A stretch of DNA of 64,000 nt from Hemibagrus wyckioides (Eukaryota > Chordata > Actinopteri > Siluriformes > Bagridae): the NCBI RefSeq assembly GCF_019097595.1, contig NC_080712.1, positions 19,926,146 to 19,990,145 of the forward strand. The letters are read 5' to 3'. Position numbers and translations under genes: made by a program. Below, piece by piece: positions 24,243 to 50,844 of this stretch (the stretch's first letter is position 1; every line of letters begins with the position of its first letter). Under the pieces are notes generated by a model. The model searched no databases. It saw only the letters and a program-made list of their open reading frames with translations, and was not told the DNA's origin.

Positions 24243-27200
24243 ATTATTACAGAAATTGCATATTACAGAAATTATCCACATACATCTTTTATTAATACAC
24301 TCCCCATTCTAAATTTGTTTAGTATTATTTATAACTCTATGCCACAGGCTATAGCCCTTAGCTGTCGCCACAGTAATTATTCTGCTTCATATATCTCATG
24401 CATTATTGCACTTTTACTGGCTGCTCTGCTCTCTTCTGCCATGCTGGCTTTGGCATTTACAACCAATGAAACAGAAGTGAAATTTCAACAGGCACCTACA
24501 GCAGCCTTGTCCTATTAGGTCTTGCTCTGGGCAGCATTTGCGTGCAGCGCTTCCTCCCTGCTTCTTGTTCTGAGCCTGTCACACCTAATTAGCCTATTGG
24601 AGTAATGAATTTACAGCTTTGTAGCTTCATGAGGGACTTGGGAAGAAGAGATATCTGTGAGCTGTCATGTTTGTTTGAAATCAGAGGCTTTACTACTGCA
24701 AAACACACTTTAGCCTAAAGCTTCTTTAACAGTCACAGCCAGTACACCTTTCTGATTTCCCAGGACAGGACAAACTGCTGCAGAAAGATTTTATGTTTAA
24801 TGTTAGCGAACCGTCAGCTCATAATAAATTACATAATATAAAATCATATAATGCGCAAAAGCATTATGTGAAAAGCAGCCACTAAAACATACATTTTATA
24901 GTGGAGCCATCATGCTTGCATTTGTAACAATTCAACTCAATTTGTATGAAAAAGGTACAACTGTTAAGGTGAAGGTGAACGTTGGCACCATTTCTAACAA
25001 CTTAATTTGTATAAAATCAAAAAAGAGATCGAACCTAAATGCTCTGCTGAGTCCCATCTGCTGTGTAACCACTGCATTGCCAGATTCACTTATCCTCTAA
25101 TATGCTGTAAAATGTATCAACTATCAGCCTTATACTTTACATGTAATATTGTTTGGAGAAATAAAATCTGCAGTTGATGCACACTGTAATGATTAGACAC
25201 TACTTTCACATCGACGTGTATTTTCATATCAATTTTGCTCTTTTAAATCACATCGAATTGTGAATACATTAAGCTGAATCCAGTTAAGGTAATAAGATGT
25301 TATATCTAATCAAAGTAAATCTCTTGCATGCTTGGTCTGCTTTTTCCCCACAGTGTTCATTACAATGCAGCTGGTGGATAAATATGTACTGTGCAATTAA
25401 ATGAACTTAGATTGTTATATAAGTCTACCGATATACGGTTAGACTGATGTTATCTCATAAGCCCCTCTATTAAGTGGCAAATTCTGCCTTAGAAACTTCA
25501 AATTGCACATCTTTAGCTATTCATTATTTCAGGCAGGACTACTGCAAGTGGATTTTGGTGTAATGTGCCCTTCCTGGAAACACACTCATTGCTGCTTGCT
25601 CATCAATATTTTTAGAGGTACCATTACCAGAGGTTGAAAAAGACGTCCACTAAATTTGTCTGCATGCTTCCTAACCTTCCCAAACTACCACACACACACA
25701 CGCACGTACACACACGTACACAATACACATACACGTATACAATTCCCCCTGCCCATGCCTTCTAACTTTCTCCGTCTTATAACACAGCCAACAGTTTCAA
25801 TTAAGGAGTAAGAGGTAATATTAGGTAGGCAACATGTAGGGTAATGGACTTGTTCTGTTGCTTGGAGAAATGGGCTTGTCTCTTGAGATCCCTGTGTTTC
25901 CATTATTAAACTGCCATGCAATTGCACAGTCAAGCTGTTTTTGTTTTCTTGGCCTGTGGGCTGAAATTACCTGGACCAGAGATGCTTAAAAGCAGCCGCC
26001 AGAGTGAATGCCATTCTCTTAGCTCCTTAATTGCTGTCAGCTAACTGGGTGTTTTAGCAGTACCTCATTTAAAACATGTCAAATACACCTCTCCCTTCCT
26101 TCTGACTTACCTGCTCGTTTGTGGCTTTTGTGCATGTTCTCCTTTGTGTCTTTTAGGCATAAACATATGTCTGTTACAGCCAAATGTACTTAACTATTTT
26201 ATAGGGCACATATCCTATGCAAAATTCATACAGAAGCAAGAAAGGTAAAAGCCTGTTGTCATTTCCTTCAGTGAAATAAAAAACACACATAATGGAACAA
26301 GAGCAAGAGATCTTTAATATAGTCAAATGTGTCTAGCACTTCCTATTTAAAATTAATAACTAAATATCAGATTATTAAACCTATTTCAGGATAATAATCA
26401 TTTACTATTTTCAAGCATTTCGCTATTTTGCGTCTTTTGTTAAAAGAATACTAGCAAAAGTTAGCAAGGTTAAGGAAAAAATGTCTAAATATACATTTAA
26501 TTATCTTTTCTTTGTTTTCTTCTAATCTTATATTAGAATCAAATAAATAAAAGTGACTATATTTAAGATATTTTCACTTGCTGAGATGACTTGTTTTTTT
26601 GCAGTGTAAGGTAAATAATCAGCATGTAACTTTTATGTAACACAGCAAAATGAGAAAAGAACAGGTTTTTGTTAACATGACCCCGTGTTCAGACAGCTTG
26701 ACATCTAGTTATGCAGACACCTGTACTGAAGCAATGTTCTCTCCTGAGCTGAACTTCACCACAGCACATTGTGTATTCAGGTCACAGCAGAGCGGCAAGC
26801 AAAGGCGGTCTCTCCCTGAGCACACACTAACTCCGGCATGGAGCAGGATGTGCAGGATTATCCTTCCTGCCCAATCACTCCCCAACAGAGCCACATACCA
26901 ATCAATAACACACACACAGGGAGATGCAACACACCACCATGGCTTACAAAAGCAGATTGTCAATAGTTACCTGCTACCTCTGTTGCTGTCCAAAACAAAC
27001 TGTGCTCATGTTTTCTCTCTTTTAATCACTTCGTTCGCTAGTTGTTAAGCACTATAGTCCAACATGATTCAGTGATTTCACTGCTTCATCACACCTGTGA
27101 AACACTGAATCAATTGTGTTTGAGCAAGAAAATCAGCAAACTTTATAGGAACTCATGCCTCCCGATTTGTGCGCATTCATGGGTGGGTTAACAGCTTTAA

Positions 27201-28160
27201 TATCTGGCTTCTTTTGGACCAGAAGAATCCGTCAGTGAGAAGAAAAAGTCATGACTGCACAAGAAATGAGTCTGTGGATAAAATCTTCCTGAGAGCATGT
27301 CCTCATCCTTATAATACTGTGGTATAATGTAGATGATTTTATAAACATACTGATAACACACACACAAAATGAAGAATCAGTAGGACAACAGCACTGATAT
27401 ACCGCAACATTAGGCATTAGTTATGTATGATTATTTAAATACTGTGTTTCGTCCAGCTACATGCTCCAAGTCATTATCAGAATGTTTAGTTTCAGCTCAG
27501 AGAAGAATGATGCAAAGCCATCAGCCAATAATCTGTAAGCTATATCATTCTAGTTGCATGCGCACAAGTAATTTATTCGAAATATCTATTGCATTGTTTA
27601 AAAAAAAAATGAGCACCTGTGTGCAACTATCTGTTCATTTTAAGAAATTATGTCATTAGGTAATGCATTTTTTCTGGAAATTGTATCCATAATACATCCA
27701 TATCCATTGTCCTTCTCTGCTTCTCTCTCTATAATGAACAATGTCACTGATAAATTGGCTCTGTGCTTTCTTATGAGGTTTGCTAATTTTGAGCCTCTGC
27801 TATCATTTTGTCATTTGCAGTAGTGTGGAGAGAATGAAGCGGGGCCACTAATGATATTTTCACTGAGAGCCTTTTTTTTTTTTTTTTTCTTTCATGTTAC
27901 AAGCGATGTACTAAGCCAGGAACACATTCAGCAGTGTGCAGTTCATGCTTCAATCCATATTCCCAGTATCACCACAATTATGTAGGAAATCACTGAAGGA
28001 GTCATCGGAGGAAGTTATCTTTACTGTTAAAATCTATACAAGCCTTCTTTGGATCATTAAAGCCAGTGAGATTGCACACAATCCTTTGGCTAACCTGTGG
28101 TTCAGAGGAAATGATTCACTGTTAGATGCAATTGGATATCAATTTTGAAATAACTAATTT

Positions 28161-28289
28161 CACAGCAAAATCCCCAGTGTTGAATTAACACCTAGAGTGT
28201 TGACTTAAACTCTTTCAGGGTTCATTTGTGTCCATCTGGACTTATGTAAATTCTTTAAGTGTTAATTCAGCACTGGGGATTTTGCTGTG
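28161..28289. mobile_element. 129-bp foldback MITE
   Basis: Ends CACAGCAAAATCCCCAGTGT and ACTGGGGATTTTGCTGTG are inverted copies extending about 31 bp each, with one mismatch region near the GAATTAACAC/GTGTTAATTC inner border. The centre is unique and has no coding capacity. Probably a hAT- or PIF-like MITE, but a clear target duplication was not found. Confidence 0.82.
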
Positions 28290-28811
28290 CTGGCTACTGG
28301 CCAAAACCGCAGTGTTACTGCTTGTTAAGGGAAAAGTATATCATTTGTATGAGAGGGAAGGAGGGTAATCGTTTTGCTCTTCTGCAACACATCATTAGGG
28401 ACTCCGTTTGAATGAAGCAGAGGGTAGCTGGATATTAATACACTTTGGGGAATTCCATTTCAAAGAGGAAGCCTAATTTAGGGCATCCTCCTGGATATGT
28501 AGTCATTACAGTTAGTGTTTTTAATTGGACTCTCACTGGGTAGGAATGCATGCACACACTACCACTAAAACTGTCAAAATCCCCAGTCTAGATATTTTTG
28601 AAGTGATAATGCATATTTTATGGAAAGCAGATCAGAGGATAGAATCATTAAACAGATGCTTGCAAGCTGTTTATTTACAGATGTTTTTTAAATTCTCTTT
28701 ATTTAGTGTCATTTTTTCAGTCTTTATTTATTCAATTATATCGCTGAAACAAATAAGGAAACTGGCAGGGAATTGTCTCTGTGTGGATCTTGTCTATTAT
28801 TAAAGATGGTG

Positions 28812-28935
28812 ACTCAGGCCTCAGGCTTCTAAACAGTTGGTTGTGAGTTCAACTGACCAAACTGCCACTGCTGAAACCTTGAGCAAGGATCTTAACCTTT
28901 ATCTGTTCAGCTCAGACTTAAGTTGCTTTGGGGGA
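28812..28935 (+). mobile_element. tRNA-derived SINE fragment
   Basis: TCAGGCTTCTAAACAGTTGGTTGTGAGTTCAA resembles a tRNA T-arm/B-box region, followed by CCACTGCTGAAACCTTGAGCAAGGATCTTAACC, a widespread fish SINE body. It decays before the shared LINE tail (AAGTTGCTTTGGG). The tRNA head is partial. Confidence 0.6.
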
Positions 28936-29277
28936 AATCAATGCACGCATGCTCTGTGTTTGCTCACTGAAACTTGCTTCTAGGCAGCATTAGACAGCCA
29001 GAAGAAGAGAGAAAGACTAGGGACCTTCTGCAGACAGATGGGTAACAGTGTTTGTTAGCATTGCAGTTCACGCTATAATGCATGTGCATATATCTCACTT
29101 TATTTCCTACCCCAAGACGGCTCACATCACATCTCACTGCAGGATTATGCTGGTTGTGTGTCAGAATCAATATCAGAAGATACAAGATTGGGTATGCATT
29201 TTAAGAAACTAAAATTTCAACAATTTGAAATCTGTGAGATTAAGTGATAAATCCATAAATCCTAATAAGTCAGTAAC

Positions 29278-29372
29278 CACTTTATCCTCCATCAGGGTCA
29301 CGGTAGATCTGGAGATTAATTCTAGGAACATTGAGCATGAGGTCGGAATACATCCATCACAAGGCAAATTTG
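29278..29372. repeat. Dispersed teleost repeat fragment
   Basis: CCACTTTATCCTCCATCAGG, GGTAGATCTGGAG and GAGGTCGGAATACATCC follow the order of a common fish interspersed repeat, which is also seen at 22050-22215. Confidence 0.5.
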
Positions 29373-30999
29373 ATTCAATTATGTATCATGATTTGATAAT
29401 TTAAGTAATTTGTGCTGTTTGAGTTTGTTACTGTCAGAAGGAAGTAATATAACATCTCTATTATTATAAGACCACGGATAAGGAACATACTATTATTATT
29501 ATACCTACGGAATTCTTGAAACAGTACGAGAGTTTAATAAAAAAAAATGGCCTTTTTATCTACGCTTGTAATATGTTCTTTTCACATTTGTTCTTTTTAA
29601 GCTTGAAATTGTGGTTTTGCAGTGTCAGGCTTTGTTGCAGTTAAAAGACGTCCTTTGGGATTATGAGGGTAATTGAATTTCTTTATTGCTGCATGCGGAT
29701 CATAATCCTTTAATATCACAACACCTGGTGTTAAAGCATGTTTTCATTCTCATTTCTACTGTGGGAAGCCAGTATTTTGACAACCTATTTCTCAGTCATC
29801 CATCTCAGAGTACTGATTGTTTTACAGCATGACATTAGTGGGGGCTTTGATGCTGCTGAGCTACTTTGACTTTCGCAGGTGAGCAGGGTTACACCCCATC
29901 ATCCAGCTTCTGATGCAATCATCCAAACCTTAATTTAGTTTCAAAGAAATGCAAGGAAGCCGCAGTCTTTCATAAGTAACAGCTGGGTTCCATTCAGACC
30001 TTTGGACAACTGAGAATTTCATTTCAATTGATTTTTTTTCTTCCAAATCACCACATTTTGAGAAAACCTCTTTTTTTTAAAAAAAAAAAGAAAGAAAAAA
30101 AAGGCCAGGACAGTGTCCCCAGTTAACTGCAGAACCAGATATGTTTAAGGCTTACATGATAGAGCACAGTGTAACTTGATTTATTTGAAACATGGAAACA
30201 CAAATACAGAAACACTTTCTTGTTAAAATGTACTTCAGTTCAGAACACAAGAAAAACCTAAGGTATAAACATCATAAACAGCTCCTATTTTTTCCCCCTT
30301 TAATTTGCTGAAACTGTTATCACATCCATTGTGCTGTGGAACATGCTGAGAAGTGTGTTTATCATTTGATTGCTGGCTACAGCTTGTCTTCCTGACGTCT
30401 GACAACGTTTTGCCTTCATCCGCAGTGACAGCTGTTTATTCTGTATACATTCTAATGAGTAGCACTAAATTCCGACCCTGTTACATATATAACAACATAT
30501 CAAAATCCTGTAGCTATAAAAAATATAATTTAACTGTAAATCAAATTTCCTCCTGTCTCTGCAATTTTATCAATACATATGTAAATAAATATCTTTTATT
30601 ACACTAGTTAGAAATCTCAATACAAAGTCGATATAGTAATATAACTGAATTGATCCCCCCATGCCCCTTGCTCCAGCTTGTGAATATTTAACAGTATCAG
30701 GAACACAGCACTTTACATGACACTTTATGTCATATTTCAGGCTCTGCAACGGCATGAGGAATGTAGAACAATGTGGCCTGGCCACTGGCCTTTCTCCGAG
30801 GCTAACTGACAATGCTACTGAGGTCAGATCATGACGAGCTGTCACAGACAGTCATGACAGATGTAATCCCCCAAAATCCCAGCAGTGTGTGTGAGGCTCA
30901 GTGCTGCTGTTGGGCCGTTACAGAGCCCAGCTGGGCTGTGTCCTCCAGACTGACAGCTGTCTAGGTGAAGGCTGGGTATAGTGTGAGCTGTAGGTATCC

Positions 31000-43891
<12,892 letters not shown>

Positions 43892-45557
43892 TTCTTCTCC
43901 CCACCACCCGCAAGGTGGGATGACACCTGGGCTTACATATCACTCCTCACATGGCAAACAGGATTAGACTCATCTGCAGCAAAATAAAAACTTCAACTAC
44001 TCACCTTTTTAAAACAGTCATAACGAAACATGATGGACACCATGGACGTTACCCAACTCCCCAAGGACTGCTATGGGTGTATTCAGCAAGAACAGCAAAA
44101 CAGTTAGCCAAAATCAATAACACAGTAAATGAATAAAACTGAAGTATTAATGTACTTCCCACAGCAATCCAGAGGTAATATAGTGCCCTCATTTAAGCCA
44201 CCTTTTATTGATTTTACTGTCCACTTACTGGCTGTGATTATGGTGCTTGAAATTGTTTCTGTGAAAGTTGTTTCTGTTCATAGAACATGAAGGAAATGGA
44301 AATGTGTTAAATCTGACAGAATTGAGTGCCATCACACATAGTGAAAGCAATCTTCTAGTTGCACCTCTACACATCGGTGACAGACACAAAAGTAAATTGC
44401 TTCAAAGATTGGAGGGCTGGATCATCAGCTTCTCAACCCTTCTCACCAATACTTTACTCTCTGTCATCCCACAGCCAATCCAAGAAATTAAAGCCAGTTA
44501 GGTGAGCAGAGAGGTTAATTGGGAACTGGACCTGAATCACACCCAGGCAGAGGTGACAAAACGAAACTGTGATTTCTAGGAGGCAGAATGGATGAAATAG
44601 TCCTAATGAAACTAATGAAACGTGATCAATTGGCTTTACACAACATGTCAGTCCATCAGTTTAACACAAAGGTTTAACAGTCATGGTCCTCAGATCCCCT
44701 TCTGCTGCACATTTTCATTTTTTCTACCATCAGACTACATTCATCATCAACACCGCTTCCTGAGATTAGGTTTAGGAAAACCTAAAACCTGCAGTAATAC
44801 AGAAGCATGGCTGGTTAAAGGATAAAGAGCCTGTTGATGCCATACACAGGTGCATAGACGCTTCAGAGCATCGCTTAAAAGCCTCACCATACTAATGTCT
44901 ACTGTGGGAAAAGCGTTTGCATAACTCATCTCACTGACTTAACAGCAGTAATAACAATTTACACTGTGATTTCCCATTAACATTCAGCTATCTTGACCAC
45001 TTTGCGGCTCGCCCACAGACTTTAAAAGCGTATTTAGTCTCCAGGACTATTGCATACAGCGCACAATACAGAAGCCTTCAGAAGATCTCGACCATTTCTT
45101 ATTATTCTTTTCCCAGTGCTGATATCAAAATAAAAACTATTTCTGAAAATGTATTTAATTATTTGATTTTTTTTTTTTTTTTGACGGTGACTATATAACC
45201 TAAAGAAGCTGGGTTTTTTTTATTCTGTCAAACTGAACAACTGAACACAAATCACTTTCACACTATGACTTGCCCAAGTCCATCTCCTACAAATTTAACT
45301 TAACTGTGCCCTTTAGGAATACATTAATGCTCTAACATAAACATCATGCTATTTTGGATGTAATGACAATACCTGTATGCCTTTCGAGGAAGCTTTTTTT
45401 TTTATTATTAAAGCTCCTTGGTTCGTTACAGACGAGGATTTAATCCGCGCTCTTCCAATTCAGGTTTCTGAGCATCTCCACAGTGACTCCAGCACACACT
45501 GTGCATGCATACATCTCCTAACTGCGCTCTCAAACGCTGGCCAACGTTCCCAGCATT

Positions 45558-45782
45558 CAGGGTTGCCAGATTTCTCCGTGTTGGTTAACCAGAAATCTCC
45601 TTTTTTGATACAACGTGCCTGAACTTCAAATCAGCGTTGGATAAAAGAACAATATATGTATATAATTACTAGTTCACACCAAAAACATTTTTAATTATTA
45701 TCGGATCACGCAGTTTTGTTTCACCCAACTGCTATGTAAAAATAGACACGTTTGCGGTTAAAAACCCAACCTGGCAACGCAG
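45558..45782. mobile_element. hAT-like foldback repeat (tentative)
   Basis: Starts CAGGGTTGCCAGATTTCTC and ends AACCCAACCTGGCAACGCAG, inverted copies with a small mismatch. CAG-ended GGTTGCCAG termini recur in fish hAT-type MITEs. No clean eight-base duplication is seen. Confidence 0.45.
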
Positions 45783-45999
45783 TAACTGTCGGGGTTTGGG
45801 GCTGAATGGCTGCCTTGAGCAATAAGTTGAGACTGAGGGAGAGAGAGGACCAATGCTGAAACGAATGCTACGTTTCAAAACTCATATTATCGTACTAATT
45901 TCATGTTTCTTACGGTGTCGTACGTTATGCAGTTTTGGATGTAGCAATATGTCAACAAAGCAAACCTGGGTGGCTGCAGTATTTTTTTTCTGTAATAAA

Positions 46000-46040
46000 G
46001 TACATTTACATGTACAGCTATTAGCAGACGCCTTTTTTCC
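46000..46040 (-). repeat. LINE/SINE 3' tail fragment
   Basis: On the minus strand it reads GGCGTCTGCTAATAGCTGTA followed by CATGTAAATGTA, matching the tail of the LINE at 20473-21155. It is only about 40 bp. Confidence 0.5.
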
Positions 46041-46538
46041 ACGATAACGCCTTGTGTTCTCTATCAAACATAACCCTCAGTTTTACACTTGGGTTTTCCC
46101 CCGGTTCTCTGGTTTAAAGCGTTAAAGCGATCTACTGAAAACATGCCACTTGAAATTAAACATAGCTGTGTGTGTGTGTGTATGTAAGGGGGGTGTTGTT
46201 GCCCTGCAATGGACTGGAGTACATCCAGGGTGTATTCTCATCTTGCACCCACATGCACATCCTGCCAAGAGTGAATTGAACTTGTCCAGTCTCAAGATAA
46301 CAAAAGAATGGAGCGTCCACCTGAGTAGCCTCCGTGAATGGAAATGGCCTCTTCTGATGTATCAATTGAAGTGCAAAAATGTGGAACGTGTAAAAGCCAT
46401 ATGAACCAGGCAACGTGTATATAAATGGTTCATGAAGTCCAAATGGCATGTGGCATGATCACCGACTTCAATGACAAAAGAGAAAACTTGAGAGAATTCG
46501 TGTTTCTTTATGACACTGTTTGTTTTAATCAATAGGTA

Positions 46539-47088
46539 TACATCGATCAGGCATAACATTACGAGCAGTGAGAGGTGAAGTGAATAAATGATTATCTCCT
46601 CATCATGGCACCTGTTAGTGGGTGGGATATATTAGGCAGCAAGTGAACATTTTGTCCTCAAAGTTGATGTGTTAGAAGCAGGAAAAATGGGCAAGCCTAA
46701 GGATTTGAGCGAGTTTGATAAGGTCTAAATTGTGATGGCTAGACAACTGGATCAGTGCATTTCCAAAACTGCAGCTCTTGTGGGGTGTTCCCAGTCTGCA
46801 GTGGTCAGTATCTATCAAAAGTGGTCCAAGGAAGGAACAGTGGTGAACTGGTGACAGGGTCTTCGCGGCCAAGGCTCATTGATGCATGTGGGGAGTGAAG
46901 GCTGGCCCGTGTGATTCGATCCAACAGACGAGCTACTGTTGCTAAAATTGCCTAAAAAGTTAATTCTGGTTCTGATAGAAAGGTGTCAGAATACACAGTG
47001 CCTGACAGGGCAGGGCTGTTTTGGCAGCAAAGGTGGACCAAAATCTATATTTGGAAGGTGGTCATAATGTTATGCCTGGTTTGGTGTA
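46539..47088 (+). mobile_element. Tc1/mariner internal-deletion derivative, copy 3
   Basis: Begins TACATCGATCAGGCATAACA, ends TTATGCCTGGTTTGGTGTA. The interior is the same N-terminal helix-turn-helix piece, here with a stop after FDKV and other changes, followed by the shared deletion junction (CAGTGCCTGACAGGGCAGGG). It is more diverged than the 18743 copy. Confidence 0.88.
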
Positions 47089-48880
47089 CTTGTGATCAGA
47101 GGTGATGTAATGCCAAAAGAGCTTTGCATGTATCAACAATGAGAAGGTAGTGTGCCATTATATTTAAATGCCAGTAAATATCAGCTTGATAACTTTGTCC
47201 ATGGGTACACATTGTCGCCTTAGTTTCAAAAGGGTCTATTTGTCTATCAGTTTTAACTCAGACAAAAACTTATAATACTAAGTTACGATGCTACAGTGTC
47301 AACCAGAACTGACTGGAAAGGTACCTTGCTCTTTTCATGAGCCCCTGGTGTTATCGAAATCCTCCACATTGGCACACTGCATTGTTCACAATGTACAACT
47401 TTATCATGGAAGGGCTTATGCTTCATGTCCCAGTGGTTTGAACCACAGTCAACAAATGAAATGATTTGGCATTGGTGAAAATGTCCTCATGTACCTTTCC
47501 AAACCTTTCCCAGATCTGGGACACCACTTGTTAAAAACCACTTGGAGACCATGAGACTACACACTGTAAAGTGTAGTCAAGGCACATAGGAACCAGTCAT
47601 CCAATTATAGTAGTATCCTGACACTTCTAGCTCTCAGACTGTGCCTGTCCTTGAAAGGCACACTTCAAAAGGAAAATGTCCTGGCACAATAGAAATATGG
47701 AAATATGCATCACACGGATAGACATCAGGTTGACGTCAGGTGATATTCTACCTGACCAGTGTGGAGAACAGAGGGAAACTGGCTACAGCCCTGATGTTGG
47801 AAGAAAGTGGCTAACACATCAGATTAACTGTGAAAAATGTTTCAGTAATCCTGGTCACTAGACAACAGGACATGTGGAAAACAGAGGAAGAGATGCCAAG
47901 GAAGAATTTAACTGCAATGTCAAATATAAGTGAAAATATGAGGAGAAAACTGAAGGTACAGTGGTGAAGGGCAGTGTATGGTAAAAGGGGATGAGTCAAC
48001 CATGCTAGTGGTATGTAGTCATAGTCCTGTAGGTCATTAAATGGCAGGTGATGTGAAAATCACAGAGAAGACCCCACTCAAAGAGAGGTGGTCGCTGTAC
48101 TGAGAAAAATCATAACTAAATTATGAGTCAAATCCAACTCAATCTTGAATACAGATAACAGGAGTCTATCAACAGCCTTGGAGCATTTTACAAGTAGATA
48201 CAAGCTTATATTATAAAGCAGAGAGCTTCATAAAGTATGTTTGAGATTTGACTTATGAGGTGAGAAGAAGAAAGGAAATGAAAGTATTTACTGTAAATAT
48301 TATATCATACATCACTTTGTGAATTTGGTTTCAGAATGTGTTCAGATGAGTCCGGGTGAGATTAATCACCTCTGGAAGTTATGGAAAGTGAACTTCTCTT
48401 GCATACAATAGGACTGTTCAGCCTTGGGTGAGGTGATTATGTCTTTAAAAAAAACTCTTCTCCTATCCAGCACATATCTGCATTAATGTTATTGATTTTT
48501 CAGTCTGTCACACTCATTTCCACAAGGCTGCTCTGATGGGGTGAGTTGGGAAAATCATTAAGTCACCATTAAACAAAAATGTAGGACAGGATGCATTTCA
48601 GTGGTACTCAGGCTGTTTGTTCTGGCTTCACCTCTTCACAAAGAAGAGCTTCTTCTAACACTAGAACAATCAATCCAGTCCAGCAATATTCAGATCTTAG
48701 CATATAAACCTGATTCCAAAATAGCTAAAAGTTGGGGTTGGGGTTGCGTTCTGTAACTTGGCTGTGAATTGCTCATGTGTGTGTATCGCTCAGGAGGTGA
48801 GGTTGTTACATCAATGTTGAATAGGGTCACTGCTGGCTGAAAATAAGACAGGGGGCCTGAACTGGTGTGTTCAGAGCAGA

Positions 48881-48881
<1 letters not shown>

Positions 48882-48956
<75 letters not shown>

Positions 48957-48963
48957 TTCTATA

Positions 48964-49013
<50 letters not shown>
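48882..49013. repeat. (AT)n array, interrupted
   Basis: Two AT runs (48882-48951 and 48968-49013) are separated by AAATATTCTATATGAAT. Together with the following palindrome this is a long block with almost no G or C. Confidence 0.95.
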
Positions 49014-49016
<3 letters not shown>

Positions 49017-49087
49017 TGAATTAACAGATTTCCTTACAGGTTATATATATATATATATAACCTGTAAGGAAATCTGTTAATTCAGTA
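49014..49087. repeat. Perfect 74-bp palindrome
   Basis: The arm TACTGAATTAACAGATTTCC continues TTACAGGTTATATATAT, then turns at 49050/49051 into its exact complement ending GTTAATTCAGTA. I checked every base of the two 37-base arms. It directly follows the AT array and could form a cruciform. Confidence 0.95.
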
Positions 49088-50034
49088 CCTGTGAAAAGGC
49101 TTTTTTCATGCCCAGTTAGGGGAGGAGGTAAAATAAAGTTCATCCCTGACAACACCACCAGGACATTTGTTAAAAAGCCATTAAGATAGAGTCATTTATA
49201 AAACATGACTAGCATTGCACTATAATAGAATAACACAATAGTAGCTCTCCAGTCATTGTTATACACAGTCCCTTGAATGGCACATACTGAATAACATGTA
49301 ATCATTTTGAATATTTTGTTATTCTGGTTTGTACAAGGATCAGTAATTTGGATGCATCAAATGAATAAATGTTGAAAATGTGAACCCGGTGCATCCTGTG
49401 GGTGAATTGCCTTGTGAAGCATAAGAAGATGAATTCCCTGCAGCATATTAAAAAAAAAATTCAGGGCTCTCTTCAGCTAATACCGTACTATAGATCAAAA
49501 ATGAGATCTATTTAAATGAATGAAATTATAAGAGATTCACTGTCATTGTGCATCGAAAAACAAATTCTCCTTGAGGATTTGCTTGGACGTGTAAGCTTCA
49601 TTCAACCAAAATACCTTATAGTCAAGCAATCCATGTATTATTGAAGACATCTACACTAATATAGAACTACAACTGCAGCATCAGCAGATTCTATCTTTGC
49701 AGAAATCAATAGAAAGTTATGAATGTCAATTGAATTTAAAGTGTGCTGTATTTCATTAAAAAGTCAACAATTTAATTGGAAACATTGTCACCTTTATTTA
49801 TATAACACATTTAAAAGACAAGGAGTGTAGGCCTGTACAATTACTGTACATTGTTTTGGCTAAATCTTTCCAATGAAATAAATGACAAATGGAATGAGAT
49901 AAAACACTTATCAAATAAAAAAAACTGTAAAGAATAAACCTAAATTGGTAAATCAAGGGAGAAATAAAAACATTTGAACATTTAGATCCTAAAGACCTTC
50001 AAATTTCTGGGACACTTAACACACTGAGGGAAAA

Positions 50035-50839
50035 TCGAGAATTAACACATTGAGCCACTGGCACAAGCATTGGGCATAGCCAATACAGCAGTTTGGAATG
50101 TCCTGAAAAAGAAAGAAACCACTGGTGTACCAAACCACCAGACATGGAACAGGTCAAGCAAAGACTACAGCAGTTGATGAAAGCAATATCTTGAAGAAAA
50201 CCCAAATACAACACTCTGTGACATCACCAACAACCTCCATAGAGCGGGTGTGAAGGTACCACTACCCACCATTTGAAAAAGCCTTTGAGAACAAAAATAT
50301 TGGGGGCATAATACAAGATGGAAACCACTCATCAGCAGTAAGAATCAGAAGGCCAGATTGGAATTCACAAAGGAATGCAGAAGAAAAAAATTTCTGAAAT
50401 CAATATTAATCTCTACCGAAGAGTTGGAAAGTGCATATATAACATATATGCTCATTGGTCAAGCACAGTGGAGGAAGCCATAGTTTGGACTTGCATGACT
50501 GCTTCTAGAAAAGGCTCAATAATCTTCAGTGATCATGTAACTCATGGTGGTAGGCACAGGATGAATTCAGAACTTGCAGAGAAATAGATCCAATTTATTT
50601 TGAAAGAACCTCATCATGCAGCAATGACCTAAAACACACTGCCAAAACAACAAAGGACTTTATCAGGGAAAAAAGTTAAAGTTTTAAATTGGCCAAATCA
50701 CTCACCAGACTTTAACCTTAAAACCAGACCTTTAGATCATTTTTTGATCTGAAATCTAAATGTCTTCAGTGTATAGGAAAAAAAAACCCACACTAAAGAA
50801 TTGCCCTTGCTGTTCCAATACTTTTGGAGGAGACTGTAA
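50035..50839 (+). mobile_element. 5'-truncated Tc1 relic
   Basis: Ends in CTTGCTGTTCCAATACTTTTGGAGGAGACTGTA, the right terminal repeat of a widespread fish Tc1 family (CTCCAAAAGTATTGGAACAGC at the other end). The matching left end was not found. The interior gives EEAIVWTCMTASRKGSI and other degenerate transposase pieces. No intact triad is visible. Confidence 0.72.
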
Positions 50840-50844
50840 TTCTG

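Larger units (their letters stand above)
17000..30990. other. Gene-poor region between spmip7 and vwc2
   Basis: No splice-linked conserved exon was recognised on either strand in about 14 kb, and nothing resembles zpbp, which sits here in human. The longest frames (26650-27048, 23142-23471) have no motifs and unlikely codon use. Supported content is repeats only: a CA array, a Tc1 derivative (18743), a LINE nested in a Tc1 relic (20063-21477), a small foldback element (28161), a SINE piece (28812) and TC/GT/GA arrays. Part of 30500-30999 may be vwc2 3' untranslated sequence. Confidence 0.6.

Noticed and set aside
26650..27048. 132-codon plus-strand frame
   Set aside because: No motif, no flanking splice sites, and low-complexity composition in a repeat-rich region.
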